Source: Paenibacillus vietnamensis (GTDB lineage Bacteria; Bacillota; Bacilli; Paenibacillales; Paenibacillaceae). Taken from it: a DNA stretch of 64,000 nt. The translations under genes were made by a program, and so were the position numbers. Below the pieces are notes generated by a model. It saw only the letters and a program-made list of their open reading frames with translations. It was not told the origin of the DNA and searched no databases. Positions within the stretch are counted from its first letter, which is position 1. Each line of letters starts with the position of its first letter. The stretch spans positions 186,001 through 250,000 of the forward strand of contig NZ_JAHMHW010000002.1 in NCBI RefSeq assembly GCF_020169515.1. Reading direction: 5' to 3'. This document shows positions 28,015 through 37,384 of the stretch, in pieces.

Positions 28015-28377
28015 TTATTGAAACAGCATACGCCATAAGGGCGGCCCGAGAATAAGCAGCCCGATGACGATGGACAAAATCGCGGCTATCAATACGGCGC
28101 CGGCGGCCGTATCCTTCGCAAGCTTGGCGAGCGGATGAATGCCGGGGCTTGCCAGATCCACCACCTGCTCGATAGCCGTATTCATCATTTCCGCGCTCAT
28201 AACGACCGTGATAGCCAGCAAAATGACCGTCCATTCCAGCGGTTTCAGCTCCACAATGAATCCTAAACCGCAAACGGCGACGGCTGCTCCCACATGAACC
28301 CGCATGTGACTTTGCGTCCGAATCGCAAAGCCGATACCGGAAAACGCGGCGCCAAAGCTGCGAATGACCTTATTCAT
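28015..28377 (-). CDS. dgkA: undecaprenol/diacylglycerol kinase DgkA
   Basis: Phosphorylates undecaprenol (and diacylglycerol) to recycle the cell-wall lipid carrier. The 120-residue membrane protein has three helices and the signature EMMNTAIEQVVDL with LAKDTAAGAVL. Start ATG overlaps the ybeY TAA (TAATG), so translation is coupled. Confidence 0.94.
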   Translation of the reverse strand: MNKVIRSFGAAFSGIGFAIRTQSHMRVHVGAAVAVCGLGFIVELKPLEWTVILLAITVVMSAEMMNTAIEQVVDLASPGIHPLAKLAKDTAAGAVLIAAILSIVIGLLILGPPLWRMLFQ

Positions 28378-28874
28378 TAACGCGACAAGCCCGCTTTCTG
28401 CAAAATGGCTTCTTGCTTGGCCGTCATGATTGCTTCGGTTTCCTCGTCCTGATGGTCATAACCGATCAGATGAAGAAAGCCGTGCACGAACAAAAATCCG
28501 ATCTCCCGCTCAAGCGAATGTCCGTATTCCTCGCTTTGTCTGGCTGCCGTCTCGACGGAAATGATAATGTCGCCCAGCATGCCGGAAATCGGGTCGTTCT
28601 CGTCCTCGCTTTCAACCTCGAAGATGATATCAAGCTCTTCCGTTCCATCCTCCTGCATAGCAAATGACAGCACATCGGTCGGCCTGTCTATGCCGCGGTA
28701 TTCGCGGTTCAGCTGATGAATCTCTTCGTCATCCGTAAAGGTGAGAGACACGTCGCCGTCCGTCATGCCTTCCTCCTCGGCCGCCAGCTTCAGCAGCTGC
28801 TCCAGTCTCGTGATCCAGCTTTCCGGTATTTCCACTATTTGTTGCTCATTGCTCCAATCAAGCTGCAAGCTCAT
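28377..28874 (-). CDS. ybeY: rRNA maturation endoribonuclease YbeY
   Basis: Zinc-dependent RNase acting in 16S rRNA 3'-end maturation and ribosome quality control. The 165-residue protein has the HGFLHLIGYDH metal motif near residue 130 and NREYRGIDRPTDVLSF. ATG overlaps the pgpH stop as ATGA. Confidence 0.96.
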   Translation of the reverse strand: MSLQLDWSNEQQIVEIPESWITRLEQLLKLAAEEEGMTDGDVSLTFTDDEEIHQLNREYRGIDRPTDVLSFAMQEDGTEELDIIFEVESEDENDPISGMLGDIIISVETAARQSEEYGHSLEREIGFLFVHGFLHLIGYDHQDEETEAIMTAKQEAILQKAGLSR

Positions 28875-31117
28875 CCCATACGCTCCTTTGCCTTGACATC
28901 CTCCGGATATTCGATGCGTGAATGGAAAATGCCAATCACGCTTTCTTTCAGCGATTGCGCTATTTTGTCAAGCTCCTTCAGCGTCAAATCGCATTCATTG
29001 TACTGGTTATCGTCCAGTCTGCTTTTAATGATTTTGTGAATCATCGCTTCCACCTGCTCCACCGTCGGATTGCGCAGGCTCCTGACAGCCGCTTCCACGC
29101 AATCGGCGATTCCGACGACCGCCGCTTCCTTCGATTGGGCTTTAGGGCCCGGATACCGGAAGTCGTCCTCCGTAAAGGATGGCTCGATGCCCTGCTCCTC
29201 CGCCTGCTTCAACGCCTTGTAATAGAAAAATTTCAGAGAGGTCGTTCCATGATGCTGCTCGGCGATGTCGCGGATCGGCTTCGGAATATTATGCCCTTTC
29301 AGCATGTCGACGCCGTCTCTTGCATGCGCAACGATGATCGATTTGCTCAGCTTCGGATCGATCGTGTCGTGCGGATTCTCGATATTCGACTGGTTCTCGA
29401 TAAAATAATTGGGCCGCTTCGTCTTCCCAATGTCATGGTAGAACGAGCCGACCCGGCACAGCAGTCCGTCCGCCCCGATAGCTTCCGCCGCCGCTTCCGA
29501 AAGATTGCCGACCATGACGCTGTGATGATAGGTGCCCGGCGTTTCCGTCAGCAGCTTGCGCAGCAGCGGATGGTTCGGATTCGACAGCTCCACCAGCTTT
29601 AGCGCCGACAAGATGCCGAATGTGACTTCAAAGAAAGGCATCAGGCCGATGACCAGAACGGCCGTTATGAGACCGCTGGCAAATGCGAACGAGATGGAAT
29701 ACATAAAGGAAACGCGCTCCAGCTGCTCGGTAAGCAGCAGTATCGCCAGCACCGATAAAGAGCCGAATAAGCTCACCATAATGCCGGCCTTCAGAATCGT
29801 CGATCGCTGGCTTGCCCGGTGAATGGAGAACAGCGCGGCAAACGATACGGCGATAATGAAAAAGCCGTATTGAAAATCGAAGATTTGCTGCTGTCCTGTG
29901 TTCAAAATAATGCTGCCCATAATCGCGAACAAAATCGAGCTGACCATCGCCAGATGCATATCCAGCAGCAACGTAATCAGCATCGTTCCAAGCGCCGCTG
30001 GAGCCAAATATCCGGCATACGGAGCGCTGTCCGTCTGGGTAAGCGAAATGATCTGAATCGTAATAATATTGATCAAAAAGATAAGCCAGAGCATGAGCAG
30101 GGAAGCGTTGTTGTATTTCGGCTTCACCCCGTTTATGCTCCCCGATTGATGCAAATAAGCGTACAGCACAACGATAAACATGATCGACATGACAAGCAGC
30201 CCAAGCTGCGGCCAGTAGTTCTGTTTGTCCTGCAGCAGGGAGGAATCGGAAAGCAGCTTGTACAAATCGGGAGTAATCGTTTGTCCGCGCTTGACGATCA
30301 GCTCTCCCTCTTTGTAGACGACGGGCGGCGTGTTCTGCTTCGCTTGAACCTTTGCTTCGTCCGTTGCGGTCTTGTCCAAAAACTTGTTCGGCATAATCGC
30401 GAACCTAGCCAGCTCTTGCACGATTTCACGGCTCGTGCGGCTCGACAGAGAGCTTGCGTTCACCAGCTCCGCTACCTGCGTCCGTGCCGTCTCCGCCTCG
30501 CGCAGCTGCTCGCTCGTCAGCTTGCGGACGATATCGCGGGCAACCAGGCGCATCTCCGATAAAGTTTCGGCTGACAAATTCGGTATTTTGTAGAACGTTT
30601 CCTCAGGAATCGTATATTCCTGCTCCTTGGCAACCGTCGCCATCTCCTCGAGAAGCTCGTCGTTGTAAGTCCCGCTTCCTTTGTTGACCTTGACGAAATT
30701 GTCGATGTATTCGGAATAGCGGCCTGGAATCTCGTTCCGGTAAATATCGATTTTGTTCTGAACGGTCACCTGGTCATCCTGATTCAGCTGTTCGATACGC
30801 ACAAAAATTTGATCAACCAGCGTTTCGTTGCGAAGCGGCACGATTGAATATATAAAATCAATCTTCGCCGCCGCTTCCTCTTCCGCTTCCCTGGTTGCTT
30901 TCTCGTCCTTAATCTGGAAAGGCGCCTTAATATCCTTCTCGCTTACGGCGCCTTCCTCAATGTCGTACGTTTCGGGGACGACGTGAGGAGCCAAGCTGAA
31001 ATAGAACAGCAGCACAAACATTAACATCAGCGCCCAGCGAACGGCTGCGCTATGCTTCCAACCCGCCGTCTTAGCTGGCCGCAAGCCCCCCTGTTTTCCG
31101 GTCTGATTTTGGTTCAT
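28871..31117 (-). CDS. pgpH: c-di-AMP phosphodiesterase PgpH (7TM-HD)
   Basis: Hydrolyses the second messenger c-di-AMP. The 748-residue protein has an N-terminal helix (residues 25-45), a large extracytoplasmic 7TMR-HDED domain to about 290, seven membrane helices at about 300-490, and a C-terminal HD domain with HHSVMVGNLSEAAAEAIG and FYHDIGKTKRPNYF. Located after phoH as yqfF is in Bacillus. GAGAGGAATG precedes the ATG at some distance. Confidence 0.95.
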   Translation of the reverse strand: MNQNQTGKQGGLRPAKTAGWKHSAAVRWALMLMFVLLFYFSLAPHVVPETYDIEEGAVSEKDIKAPFQIKDEKATREAEEEAAAKIDFIYSIVPLRNETLVDQIFVRIEQLNQDDQVTVQNKIDIYRNEIPGRYSEYIDNFVKVNKGSGTYNDELLEEMATVAKEQEYTIPEETFYKIPNLSAETLSEMRLVARDIVRKLTSEQLREAETARTQVAELVNASSLSSRTSREIVQELARFAIMPNKFLDKTATDEAKVQAKQNTPPVVYKEGELIVKRGQTITPDLYKLLSDSSLLQDKQNYWPQLGLLVMSIMFIVVLYAYLHQSGSINGVKPKYNNASLLMLWLIFLINIITIQIISLTQTDSAPYAGYLAPAALGTMLITLLLDMHLAMVSSILFAIMGSIILNTGQQQIFDFQYGFFIIAVSFAALFSIHRASQRSTILKAGIMVSLFGSLSVLAILLLTEQLERVSFMYSISFAFASGLITAVLVIGLMPFFEVTFGILSALKLVELSNPNHPLLRKLLTETPGTYHHSVMVGNLSEAAAEAIGADGLLCRVGSFYHDIGKTKRPNYFIENQSNIENPHDTIDPKLSKSIIVAHARDGVDMLKGHNIPKPIRDIAEQHHGTTSLKFFYYKALKQAEEQGIEPSFTEDDFRYPGPKAQSKEAAVVGIADCVEAAVRSLRNPTVEQVEAMIHKIIKSRLDDNQYNECDLTLKELDKIAQSLKESVIGIFHSRIEYPEDVKAKERMG

Positions 31118-31134
31118 GCAGCAGACATTCCTCT

Positions 31135-32109
31135 CTAGGCTTTGTTTTCGGCGTCCAAATTATAGGCCGTAATAATTTTCTGAACAAGCGAATGCCGGAC
31201 GACATCCTGCTCAGAGAATTGAATTATGCCGATTTCCTCGATGTTCTTCAAAATTCGCTGCGACTCGATCAAACCGGAGCTTTTACCCCTTGGAAGATCG
31301 ATCTGCGTTACATCGCCAGTAATGACCATCTTCGATCCGAAGCCGAGCCTTGTCAAAAACATTTTCATCTGCTCGGGAGTCGTATTCTGCGCCTCGTCCA
31401 AAATAATAAACGCGTCGTCGAGCGTGCGGCCGCGCATATACGCAAGCGGCGCGATCTCGATCATGCCCCGTTCGATCGCTTTCACCGTCTGTTCCGGCCC
31501 CAGCACGTCATGAAGCGCATCGTAAAGCGGACGCAAGTACGGATCCACCTTCTCTTGAAGATCGCCCGGCAAAAATCCGAGATTTTCCCCGGCCTCGACC
31601 GCCGGCCTCGTCAGGACAATGCGCTTGACAGAGCCTTCCTTCAAAGCCGATACGGCCAGTACGACGGCCAAATACGTTTTGCCTGTTCCGGCAGGCCCGA
31701 TGCCGAAGACGATATCGAGCTTGCGGATCGTCTTCACGTAATGGCGTTGTCCGATCGTCTTCACGCGGATCGGCTTCCCGCGGAACGTCGTTGCGATTTC
31801 TTTCTTGAACAAGTCTAGCAGCTCTTCCGCCTGCATGCTCCTTGCAAGCTCGAAGGCGTAAGCGATATCCCTCTCGGAAGGGTTGTAACCTCCACGAACG
31901 AGCTGCAAAAGGACGCTGTAGAACTGTTCAAGCGAATCAACCTCGCCGGCCGGTCCCGAAATGACAATTTCCGCTTCGCGAGAAGCAATCGTTGCTTCCA
32001 CCTGCTCCTGCAGAAGTCGCAAATACTTGTCCTGCGGGCCAAACAAGGCTAATCCTTCCGCTGCGCTGCCCAGCGGTATCTTTACTGATTTTGTGTCTAT
32101 TTGCAACAA
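31135..32109 (-). CDS. phoH: PhoH-like ATPase
   Basis: Cytoplasmic P-loop ATPase of unclear role, often linked to RNA metabolism. The 324-residue protein has a KH-like N-terminal part (to about residue 110), Walker A GPAGTGKT and Walker B FIILDEAQNTT. Start is TTG at 32109, 8 nt after AAGGAGAT; that ribosome site lies inside the last codons of yqfD, so the genes are coupled. Confidence 0.94.
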   Translation of the reverse strand: MLQIDTKSVKIPLGSAAEGLALFGPQDKYLRLLQEQVEATIASREAEIVISGPAGEVDSLEQFYSVLLQLVRGGYNPSERDIAYAFELARSMQAEELLDLFKKEIATTFRGKPIRVKTIGQRHYVKTIRKLDIVFGIGPAGTGKTYLAVVLAVSALKEGSVKRIVLTRPAVEAGENLGFLPGDLQEKVDPYLRPLYDALHDVLGPEQTVKAIERGMIEIAPLAYMRGRTLDDAFIILDEAQNTTPEQMKMFLTRLGFGSKMVITGDVTQIDLPRGKSSGLIESQRILKNIEEIGIIQFSEQDVVRHSLVQKIITAYNLDAENKA

Positions 32110-32112
32110 TAC

Positions 32113-33306
32113 TCAATCTCCTTGCATCTGAATTAGTGGCATTTCGGCTACGATAGATTGATCGACTTCAAAAAGAACTTTCATATAAACTTTACCATTC
32201 TCAGCCTTTTCATGCAAAACAATTTCGTTCCTTACGACAGCATCCGAGCCTGCTTTTATGAGCAAATCCGCTTTCGCCTGCAATATGCCGACATTCTTCG
32301 CCTCGGCTTCCGTCAGCGTTCGATTTTCCAGCCTCATTTCCATGACCGTTTCCTTTAAGCGTCCGATCGGAAGCGTCCATTTGCGCCAGGAGGCTTTCTC
32401 CTCGTGCTGGATCGTTTCGGATTGTCCAAACGGATCGTCCCCGAATCCGCTTACCTTTAGCGCTCTCGAACCAATAACGGCGTACCACTTCGTTTTTTTC
32501 TCGCCTGTGTATACTTTAACCTGCTGAACCAGCGGGGATTCGATTTCGAATTCGTACCACACCAGTCCCCGCACTTTCCCCTTTGCCACGACCGTCTTCG
32601 AGTGCTCTTCCCCGCCGATCGTTCCGGAAATTAAAGTTTGTCCTTTTTTAACCTTTGTGTTTTTCTTTACGACCGGCCTGCCGGCTTCCGCAATAATTTC
32701 AGTCACTACGGCGTCTGCCGAAGCGATGAGGTGCCGCGGATTTTGCGGGGAAGGCAGGTCGGGTATCGTCTGCTCCACAACCTTGATAATGACCTTCGTG
32801 CCCGATTTCTCAACACCGACCCATGAGGAGCCCGGCAGCTTCTGCACCAGCCGCTTGGACAATACATCTGAGCCGGGCAGCCTGAACGACCACTGAAGGG
32901 GGTAGATGCCCTCCTGCTTTGCGACTGCGCGGATCTGATCCTCGGACAGCTTTACGTTTCCTTGAACATCAACGCTCCATACCAGCGACGAGAGCATAAA
33001 GAGTAGACCGAAAAACAGAACCATACCGCCGGCAAACAGCTTTCTCCGCTCTGCCTTGACCAGCCAGAACGGCAAACCTTTCCTCTTGTGCACGTGGGCT
33101 CTGCAGCCTGTCTGCTTTAAATACGGCCGAAGCGAAAAGAAATCATTCACCGTAACCTCGAATTCGAGCAAGCCCTCGCTTGTCCAACGGATGGAAGACA
33201 GAGCAAGCCCGCCTGCAAGTGCCTGATTGACAAGCTGCTCAGGTTGTCCCCCGCGAATATGAACGGTGACGATCCCGCTCAACCATTGTGTGCCGTTTAT
33301 GCCCAT
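32113..33306 (-). CDS. yqfD: sporulation protein YqfD
   Basis: The 397-residue protein has one membrane helix near residues 90-115 (GGMVLFFGLLFMLSSLVWSV) and a long extracytoplasmic domain containing QGIYPLQW-type repeats (AVAKQEGIYPLQWSF). It belongs to the YqfD family, required for efficient sporulation in Bacillales and sigma-E controlled in B. subtilis. GGGAGGAGAAAG precedes the ATG. Confidence 0.93.
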   Translation of the reverse strand: MGINGTQWLSGIVTVHIRGGQPEQLVNQALAGGLALSSIRWTSEGLLEFEVTVNDFFSLRPYLKQTGCRAHVHKRKGLPFWLVKAERRKLFAGGMVLFFGLLFMLSSLVWSVDVQGNVKLSEDQIRAVAKQEGIYPLQWSFRLPGSDVLSKRLVQKLPGSSWVGVEKSGTKVIIKVVEQTIPDLPSPQNPRHLIASADAVVTEIIAEAGRPVVKKNTKVKKGQTLISGTIGGEEHSKTVVAKGKVRGLVWYEFEIESPLVQQVKVYTGEKKTKWYAVIGSRALKVSGFGDDPFGQSETIQHEEKASWRKWTLPIGRLKETVMEMRLENRTLTEAEAKNVGILQAKADLLIKAGSDAVVRNEIVLHEKAENGKVYMKVLFEVDQSIVAEMPLIQMQGD

Positions 33307-33354
33307 ACGCTTTCTCCTCCCGGCTTTTATTAAGATGCAATCGGTCCGTATTCT

Positions 33355-33636
33355 CTATTTGGGAATGAACTGAATATTGGTTATGACGCCTTCCACAAAC
33401 ACTTCCTCCGTCCAAATCGTGCGTATGACAAGCTCGCTGCCGTTAACCTCCAGCTCCCCGTTGCTTAAGGATAGTCGCAGCCGCTCGTTAGAGAAGTGAA
33501 TGACTCCCCGGTGATTTTCAATATATAATTGCCGGTCGCCGATCATCGTCAGACGCGGCAAGTCATACACGACGTCATGCGGCATATCCAGCAGCTCAGC
33601 CGTCATTTTACGGAATTTACGTTTAATATGACGCAT
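33355..33636 (-). CDS. yqfC: sporulation protein YqfC
   Basis: A 93-residue YabP/YqfC-family protein (PRLTMIGDRQLYIENHRGVI) expressed in the mother cell during sporulation in Bacillus. AAAGGAGG lies 11 nt before the ATG. It starts the yqfC-yqfD-phoH run, with a candidate sigma-E promoter upstream. Confidence 0.92.
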   Translation of the reverse strand: MRHIKRKFRKMTAELLDMPHDVVYDLPRLTMIGDRQLYIENHRGVIHFSNERLRLSLSNGELEVNGSELVIRTIWTEEVFVEGVITNIQFIPK

Positions 33637-33695
33637 GGATGAGTTTGCCTCCTTTAAGGTTTGTGCAGCTTCGGCAGAGCATTATGTACTATACC

Positions 33696-33724
33696 AAAAT
33701 ATGCGGTCCGGCCGATAAATATGA
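33696..33724 (-). promoter_or_regulatory. candidate sigma-E promoter for yqfC-yqfD
   Basis: Minus strand TCATATTT (33724-33717), a 13-nt spacer, then CATATTTT (33703-33696). It resembles the sigma-E pattern, with two mismatches in the -10. Known sigma-E control of this gene pair in Bacillus makes it plausible, not proven. Confidence 0.4.
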
Positions 33725-33786
33725 GATGAAACTGCACTGTTTCCCGCTTCGTTCATCCTTCCGTTCCCGTTCAACCCTAAAACAAA

Positions 33787-33823
33787 GAAACGCCCTCGCA
33801 GCAAGCTGCAAAGGCGTTTTTTC
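33787..33823. terminator. terminator after the floA operon
   Basis: Hairpin AACGCC..GCAGC / GCTGC..GGCGTT with A and T runs on both sides, just past the stop of the membrane-anchored unknown gene. Confidence 0.82.
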
Positions 33824-34324
33824 TTACTTTCTATAGGGTCTTTTGGCGCGCGGCGGACCAAGCACCTCTGCCCAAATCACGGCCTTGCGCAGGTCGTCCG
33901 AACTGATTTTTTCGGCTGCAGGGCTTTTGCCCCCGTGCCCGGAAGCGGCAGCAGACACCGCTTTTGCTTTTTGCGCAGCCGCTCGCTGAAGCGAACGCTC
34001 CATCGCCGTTATGCCCGAAGCTTGAGGCGCTTCCTTTCCGCTCTCCTGGCGTATCGTCCCTGACTCCGAGGTACGCGCAGGCTGCGAGTCCTGGTTCCGG
34101 TAAACGGGCGTGTACTCCGTCTGGGCGGCACGCGGTTCTTCAGACCTCGTCCCTGCATCCGAATCAGCAGTTTTCCTGCGTAAAATGCCGCCGCCGCCGA
34201 AATCCGGCATCCGCCCGGGCTGTTTTTTCGCCGCCCCCGCTTTTCTGAACAAGGACGCCAGAAACCCAACGATAATGACCACGATAAAAATATTGTTTAA
34301 CAAAAACTCAAGAATTCTTGTCAT
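33824..34324 (-). CDS. membrane-anchored unknown protein of the nfeD-floA operon
   Basis: The 166-residue protein has one N-terminal membrane helix (ILEFLLNNIFIVVIIVGFLA, about residues 3-22), a long low-complexity polar/Ala-rich linker (about 30-140) and a conserved-looking C-terminal tail DLRKAVIWAEVLGPPRA. GGAGGTGA precedes ATG 34324. It follows floA by 51 nt, the position of yqfB in B. subtilis, but it does not look homologous. A role with flotillin microdomains is inferred from position only. Confidence 0.75.
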   Translation of the reverse strand: MTRILEFLLNNIFIVVIIVGFLASLFRKAGAAKKQPGRMPDFGGGGILRRKTADSDAGTRSEEPRAAQTEYTPVYRNQDSQPARTSESGTIRQESGKEAPQASGITAMERSLQRAAAQKAKAVSAAASGHGGKSPAAEKISSDDLRKAVIWAEVLGPPRAKRPYRK

Positions 34325-34375
34325 GCCCTTCACCTCCAAGGCGCGTTATGCGCTGCACCGTGTCCGGGCGTTAGC

Positions 34376-35365
34376 TTAACGGCCGTCCTTCGTGTCGGTC
34401 GGGCCTTCCGTCTTGCCGATGGAGCTGCGCATCTGGGTGTCGGCCTCGATATTTTTCAAATTCAAATAGTCCATGACGCCGATTTTTCCGCTCTTAAGCG
34501 CTTCCGCCATAGCAAGCGGCACCTGCGATTCAGACTCGACGACACGGGCTTCCATTTCGACGACCTTCGCTTTGTTTTCCTGCTCTTGGGCGACCGCCAT
34601 CGCGCGGCGTTCCTCGGCCTTTGCTTGGGCGATCTTCTTATCCGCCTCGGCTTGCTCGGTTTGCAAATGGGCACCGATGTTTTTGCCTACGTCTACATCC
34701 GCAATATCGATCGAAAGAATTTCGAATGCCGTTCCGGCGTCAAGCCCCTTGCCAAGCACTGTGCGCGAGATCATATCCGGGTTTTCCAATACATCCTTAT
34801 GCGAGTTCGAAGAGCCGACCGTCGTCACAATCCCTTCGCCGACACGCGCAATAATCGTTTCCTCGCCTGCGCCGCCTACCAGCCTGTCGATGTTGGCGCG
34901 CACCGTTACACGTGCCTTTACCTTCACCTCGATACCGTCCTTGGCAACCGCGGCGACGATCGGCGTTTCAATGACCCTCGGATTAACGCTCATCTGCACC
35001 GCCTGCAGCACGTCGCGACCTGCAAGGTCAATTGCAGCCGCCCGTTCGAAAATAAGCGGAATATTGGCGCGCTGGGCGGCTATGAGAGCGTTGACGACCC
35101 GGTCCACGTTACCGCCGGCCAGGAAGTGGCTTTCCAGCTGGTTGATGCTGAGGCCAAGACCGGCCTTGGTCGCCTTGATCAGAGGATTGACGATTCTGCT
35201 CGGCACTACGCGGCGCAGGCGCATCGCGACCAGCGTAATAATCCCGACCCTGACCCCGGATGCCAGTGCGGATATCCAAAGCATAATCGGAAAAAAGCTT
35301 AAAAACACGGACAATACCACAATGCCTATCACGACTAAAATTAAAACGTATAAAATAGGATCCAT
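34376..35365 (-). CDS. floA: flotillin-like protein FloA
   Basis: Scaffold of membrane microdomains. The 329-residue protein has an N-terminal hydrophobic hairpin (residues 5-30), an SPFH-like domain with [19 protein letters not shown], and an Ala/Glu-rich coiled region (about 225-290, [19 protein letters not shown]). Matches YqfA/FloA in length and order. GGAGGTAAGG precedes the ATG. In Bacillus this operon responds to envelope stress. Confidence 0.95.
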   Translation of the reverse strand: MDPILYVLILVVIGIVVLSVFLSFFPIMLWISALASGVRVGIITLVAMRLRRVVPSRIVNPLIKATKAGLGLSINQLESHFLAGGNVDRVVNALIAAQRANIPLIFERAAAIDLAGRDVLQAVQMSVNPRVIETPIVAAVAKDGIEVKVKARVTVRANIDRLVGGAGEETIIARVGEGIVTTVGSSNSHKDVLENPDMISRTVLGKGLDAGTAFEILSIDIADVDVGKNIGAHLQTEQAEADKKIAQAKAEERRAMAVAQEQENKAKVVEMEARVVESESQVPLAMAEALKSGKIGVMDYLNLKNIEADTQMRSSIGKTEGPTDTKDGR

Positions 35366-35396
35366 GCAGCCTTACCTCCAAGTGTTGTTTTCATTT

Positions 35397-36770
35397 TTAT
35401 TGCTCCGTTACTTCGGTTACGACTACCCACGTGCCTTCCGCTTTCACCACTTTCACCTTGCGCTTCACATCGATGAACTCGCCCGATGTAACGACATCGA
35501 TGCGTCTGTCCCCGATAATCACCGTTCCGGACGGACGCAGCGGCGTAATCGTTATCCCCTCTTGCCCGAGAAGAGATTCCTTCGTTTCAGCCGGAACGTA
35601 ACCCTCTTCTTTCGTCAGCTTCTCCCGCAAAATAAACTTGTTCCATATGCCGCGGTTTTTGTACTTTGCGGCGATCACGGCAACAATGATCACAGCAGCG
35701 GTGAAAGCGATTACGATCGAGATAAAGGCGGTCATCGGATCCGGTGCCGCAATTACGATGCCGGCAATCAAGGCTATGCTTCCCAATATGCCAAGTATGC
35801 CGAAGCTTGGAACGAACACCTCAATAATGAGCAGTGCCAATCCCAATATAAACAGAACGATAGACTCCATACCCGCGAAGCCGGCCACATAATGACCGAA
35901 GAAATACAAGCCGAACGATAAAATGCCTACGATTCCAGGCGCTCCGAAACCCGGGACGAGAAGCTCGATGGCTACGCCGGCAATGCCCAAAATCATTAAC
36001 ACCGTTGCCACGACGGGATTGACGAGCCATCTTGCAACCGCTTCTGCGGGCGAAAGGTTCATCACCACTTGTTCCCGCTGCTCCAGTCCAAGCCACTTCA
36101 CCACTTCGTCGACGGAATTGGCCGTCAAATCCGAATACCCCAGCTTCTCCGCTTCGCTAGCGGATAAGGTCAATATCTCACCCGCCTTTTTGTCACGGCC
36201 GATTTTGTCCTTCAGCGTAAGCTCCGTTTTCGGATCGACCATTGCGGCGGCAATTTGATCGTCCCGGCCGTTTAGCGCGGCAGCCTCCATCATTTCCTTC
36301 ACCCAAAAGGATACTGTTTTTGGATTGTCGATTAAAGTGCCCGCGCCGTCTACAACTGCCGCCGCGCCGATCGTACTTCCGGGCTGCATCACGATCTTAT
36401 CGGCATTGAGCGCAATATAGGTGCCTGCCGATACGGCCTTCCCTTCTACGAATGCGGTAGTCGGTATGCTGCTGGAACGGACAAGATGCCCGATATGCTC
36501 CGCGCTGTCGATCCGGCCTCCGAATGTGTTGACGACCAGAACGATATGCTCGGCTTTCGCTTCCTCGGCTTCTTTGAAAGCCCGCTCCAGAAATGACTGA
36601 AGCCCTGACTCGACTGACTGCTTCACAGGCACAATGTACACTGCCGGACCGGCCTTCGATTCTGCATTCGCACCTTCGGGAATGGTCCCGATTAACCCCG
36701 CGGCGGCCGCAATCAATAATCCAAACAGCAGCAATAACGTTAACGGCCTGCGGGTTCGCCGTCGGTTCAT
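35397..36770 (-). CDS. nfeD: NfeD-type membrane protease-like protein (YqeZ)
   Basis: The 457-residue long-form NfeD has a signal peptide (RRPLTLLLLFGLLIAAAAG), a ClpP-like serine protease domain (about 45-220, VNTFGGRIDSAEHI and AVSAGTYIALNADKIVM with the nucleophile Ser in VSAGTY), four or five membrane helices (about 255-385) and a C-terminal OB fold (about 395-455). AAAGGAGGAGCC precedes ATG 36770. First gene of nfeD-floA, under a sigma-W-like promoter. Confidence 0.93.
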   Translation of the reverse strand: MNRRRTRRPLTLLLLFGLLIAAAAGLIGTIPEGANAESKAGPAVYIVPVKQSVESGLQSFLERAFKEAEEAKAEHIVLVVNTFGGRIDSAEHIGHLVRSSSIPTTAFVEGKAVSAGTYIALNADKIVMQPGSTIGAAAVVDGAGTLIDNPKTVSFWVKEMMEAAALNGRDDQIAAAMVDPKTELTLKDKIGRDKKAGEILTLSASEAEKLGYSDLTANSVDEVVKWLGLEQREQVVMNLSPAEAVARWLVNPVVATVLMILGIAGVAIELLVPGFGAPGIVGILSFGLYFFGHYVAGFAGMESIVLFILGLALLIIEVFVPSFGILGILGSIALIAGIVIAAPDPMTAFISIVIAFTAAVIIVAVIAAKYKNRGIWNKFILREKLTKEEGYVPAETKESLLGQEGITITPLRPSGTVIIGDRRIDVVTSGEFIDVKRKVKVVKAEGTWVVVTEVTEQ

Positions 36771-36810
36771 CTGCAAGTAGGCTCCTCCTTTTTCGAGTAT
36801 TGTTCCCATT

Positions 36811-36836
36811 TACGTTAAAAAATTAAAAAAGTTTCA
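36811..36836 (-). promoter_or_regulatory. sigma-W-type ECF promoter of nfeD-floA
   Basis: TGAAAC (36836-36831), a 16-nt spacer, CGTA (36814-36811) on the minus strand, an exact match to the sigma-W consensus, with an AT-rich spacer. It lies about 40 nt before the nfeD ATG. The TGAAAC half also forms an inverted repeat GTTTCA-ccta-type with the adjacent copy at 36842-36847. Confidence 0.85.
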
Positions 36837-36880
36837 TAAGGTGAAACTAAATTTTCCCTGCCCGTCCGAACGCAAATAAA

Positions 36881-36908
36881 AAAAACACCTCCCGAAGGAG
36901 GTGTTTCG
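36881..36908. terminator. terminator after yqeY
   Basis: Perfect 10-bp stem (36883-36892 with 36897-36906), CGAA/TTCG tetraloop, A-run on one side giving a minus-strand T-run. It ends rpsU-yqeY. Confidence 0.9.
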
Positions 36909-36925
36909 TGTGTCCGAATGTATAG

Positions 36926-37369
36926 TTACTTCAGAAGCTGCTGTACGAACTGATTTACTAGTTTACCGTCAGCGCGACCCTTCGTTTTTGGCATAAGGGC
37001 ACTCATAACTTTTCCCATATCGGCTTTGGAAGAAGCACCGAGTTCATGGATGGTCTGCGATACTATCTCTTGAATCTCTTCTTCAGTCAGCTGCTGGGGA
37101 AGGTATTGACTAATAATTTCAATTTCTACAACAAGATCCGCAACTAAATCATCACGGCCGGCTTTTTTAAATTCTTGGAGGGAATCTTTACGTTGTTTGA
37201 TTTCGCGACTCAATATGTCAAGCACTTCGCTGTCCTCCAAAGGACGCTTCAAATCGATTTCCAAGTTCTTCACCGACGCTCGCATCATACGAATGACGGT
37301 CAGCTTGAACTTGTCCTGATTCTTCATGGCTTGCTTCATATCGTCGGTCAATCTCTCGCTCAGGTTCAT
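36926..37369 (-). CDS. yqeY: GatB/YqeY domain protein
   Basis: The 147-residue protein has the YqeY fold, with IRMMRASVKNLEIDL, EIEIISQYLPQQLTEEEI and GKVMSALMPKTKGRADGKLV, the same domain as the tRNA-binding tail of GatB. AGGAGGAT precedes the ATG. It follows rpsU by 15 nt, as in Bacillus. Physiological function unclear. Confidence 0.95.
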   Translation of the reverse strand: MNLSERLTDDMKQAMKNQDKFKLTVIRMMRASVKNLEIDLKRPLEDSEVLDILSREIKQRKDSLQEFKKAGRDDLVADLVVEIEIISQYLPQQLTEEEIQEIVSQTIHELGASSKADMGKVMSALMPKTKGRADGKLVNQFVQQLLK

Positions 37370-37384
37370 TATGGAAGGATCCTC

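Noticed and set aside
34473..35921. 482-codon open frame antisense to floA and nfeD
   Set aside because: It runs over two clearly coding genes, is rich in Ser/Thr/Arg and shows no family signature.
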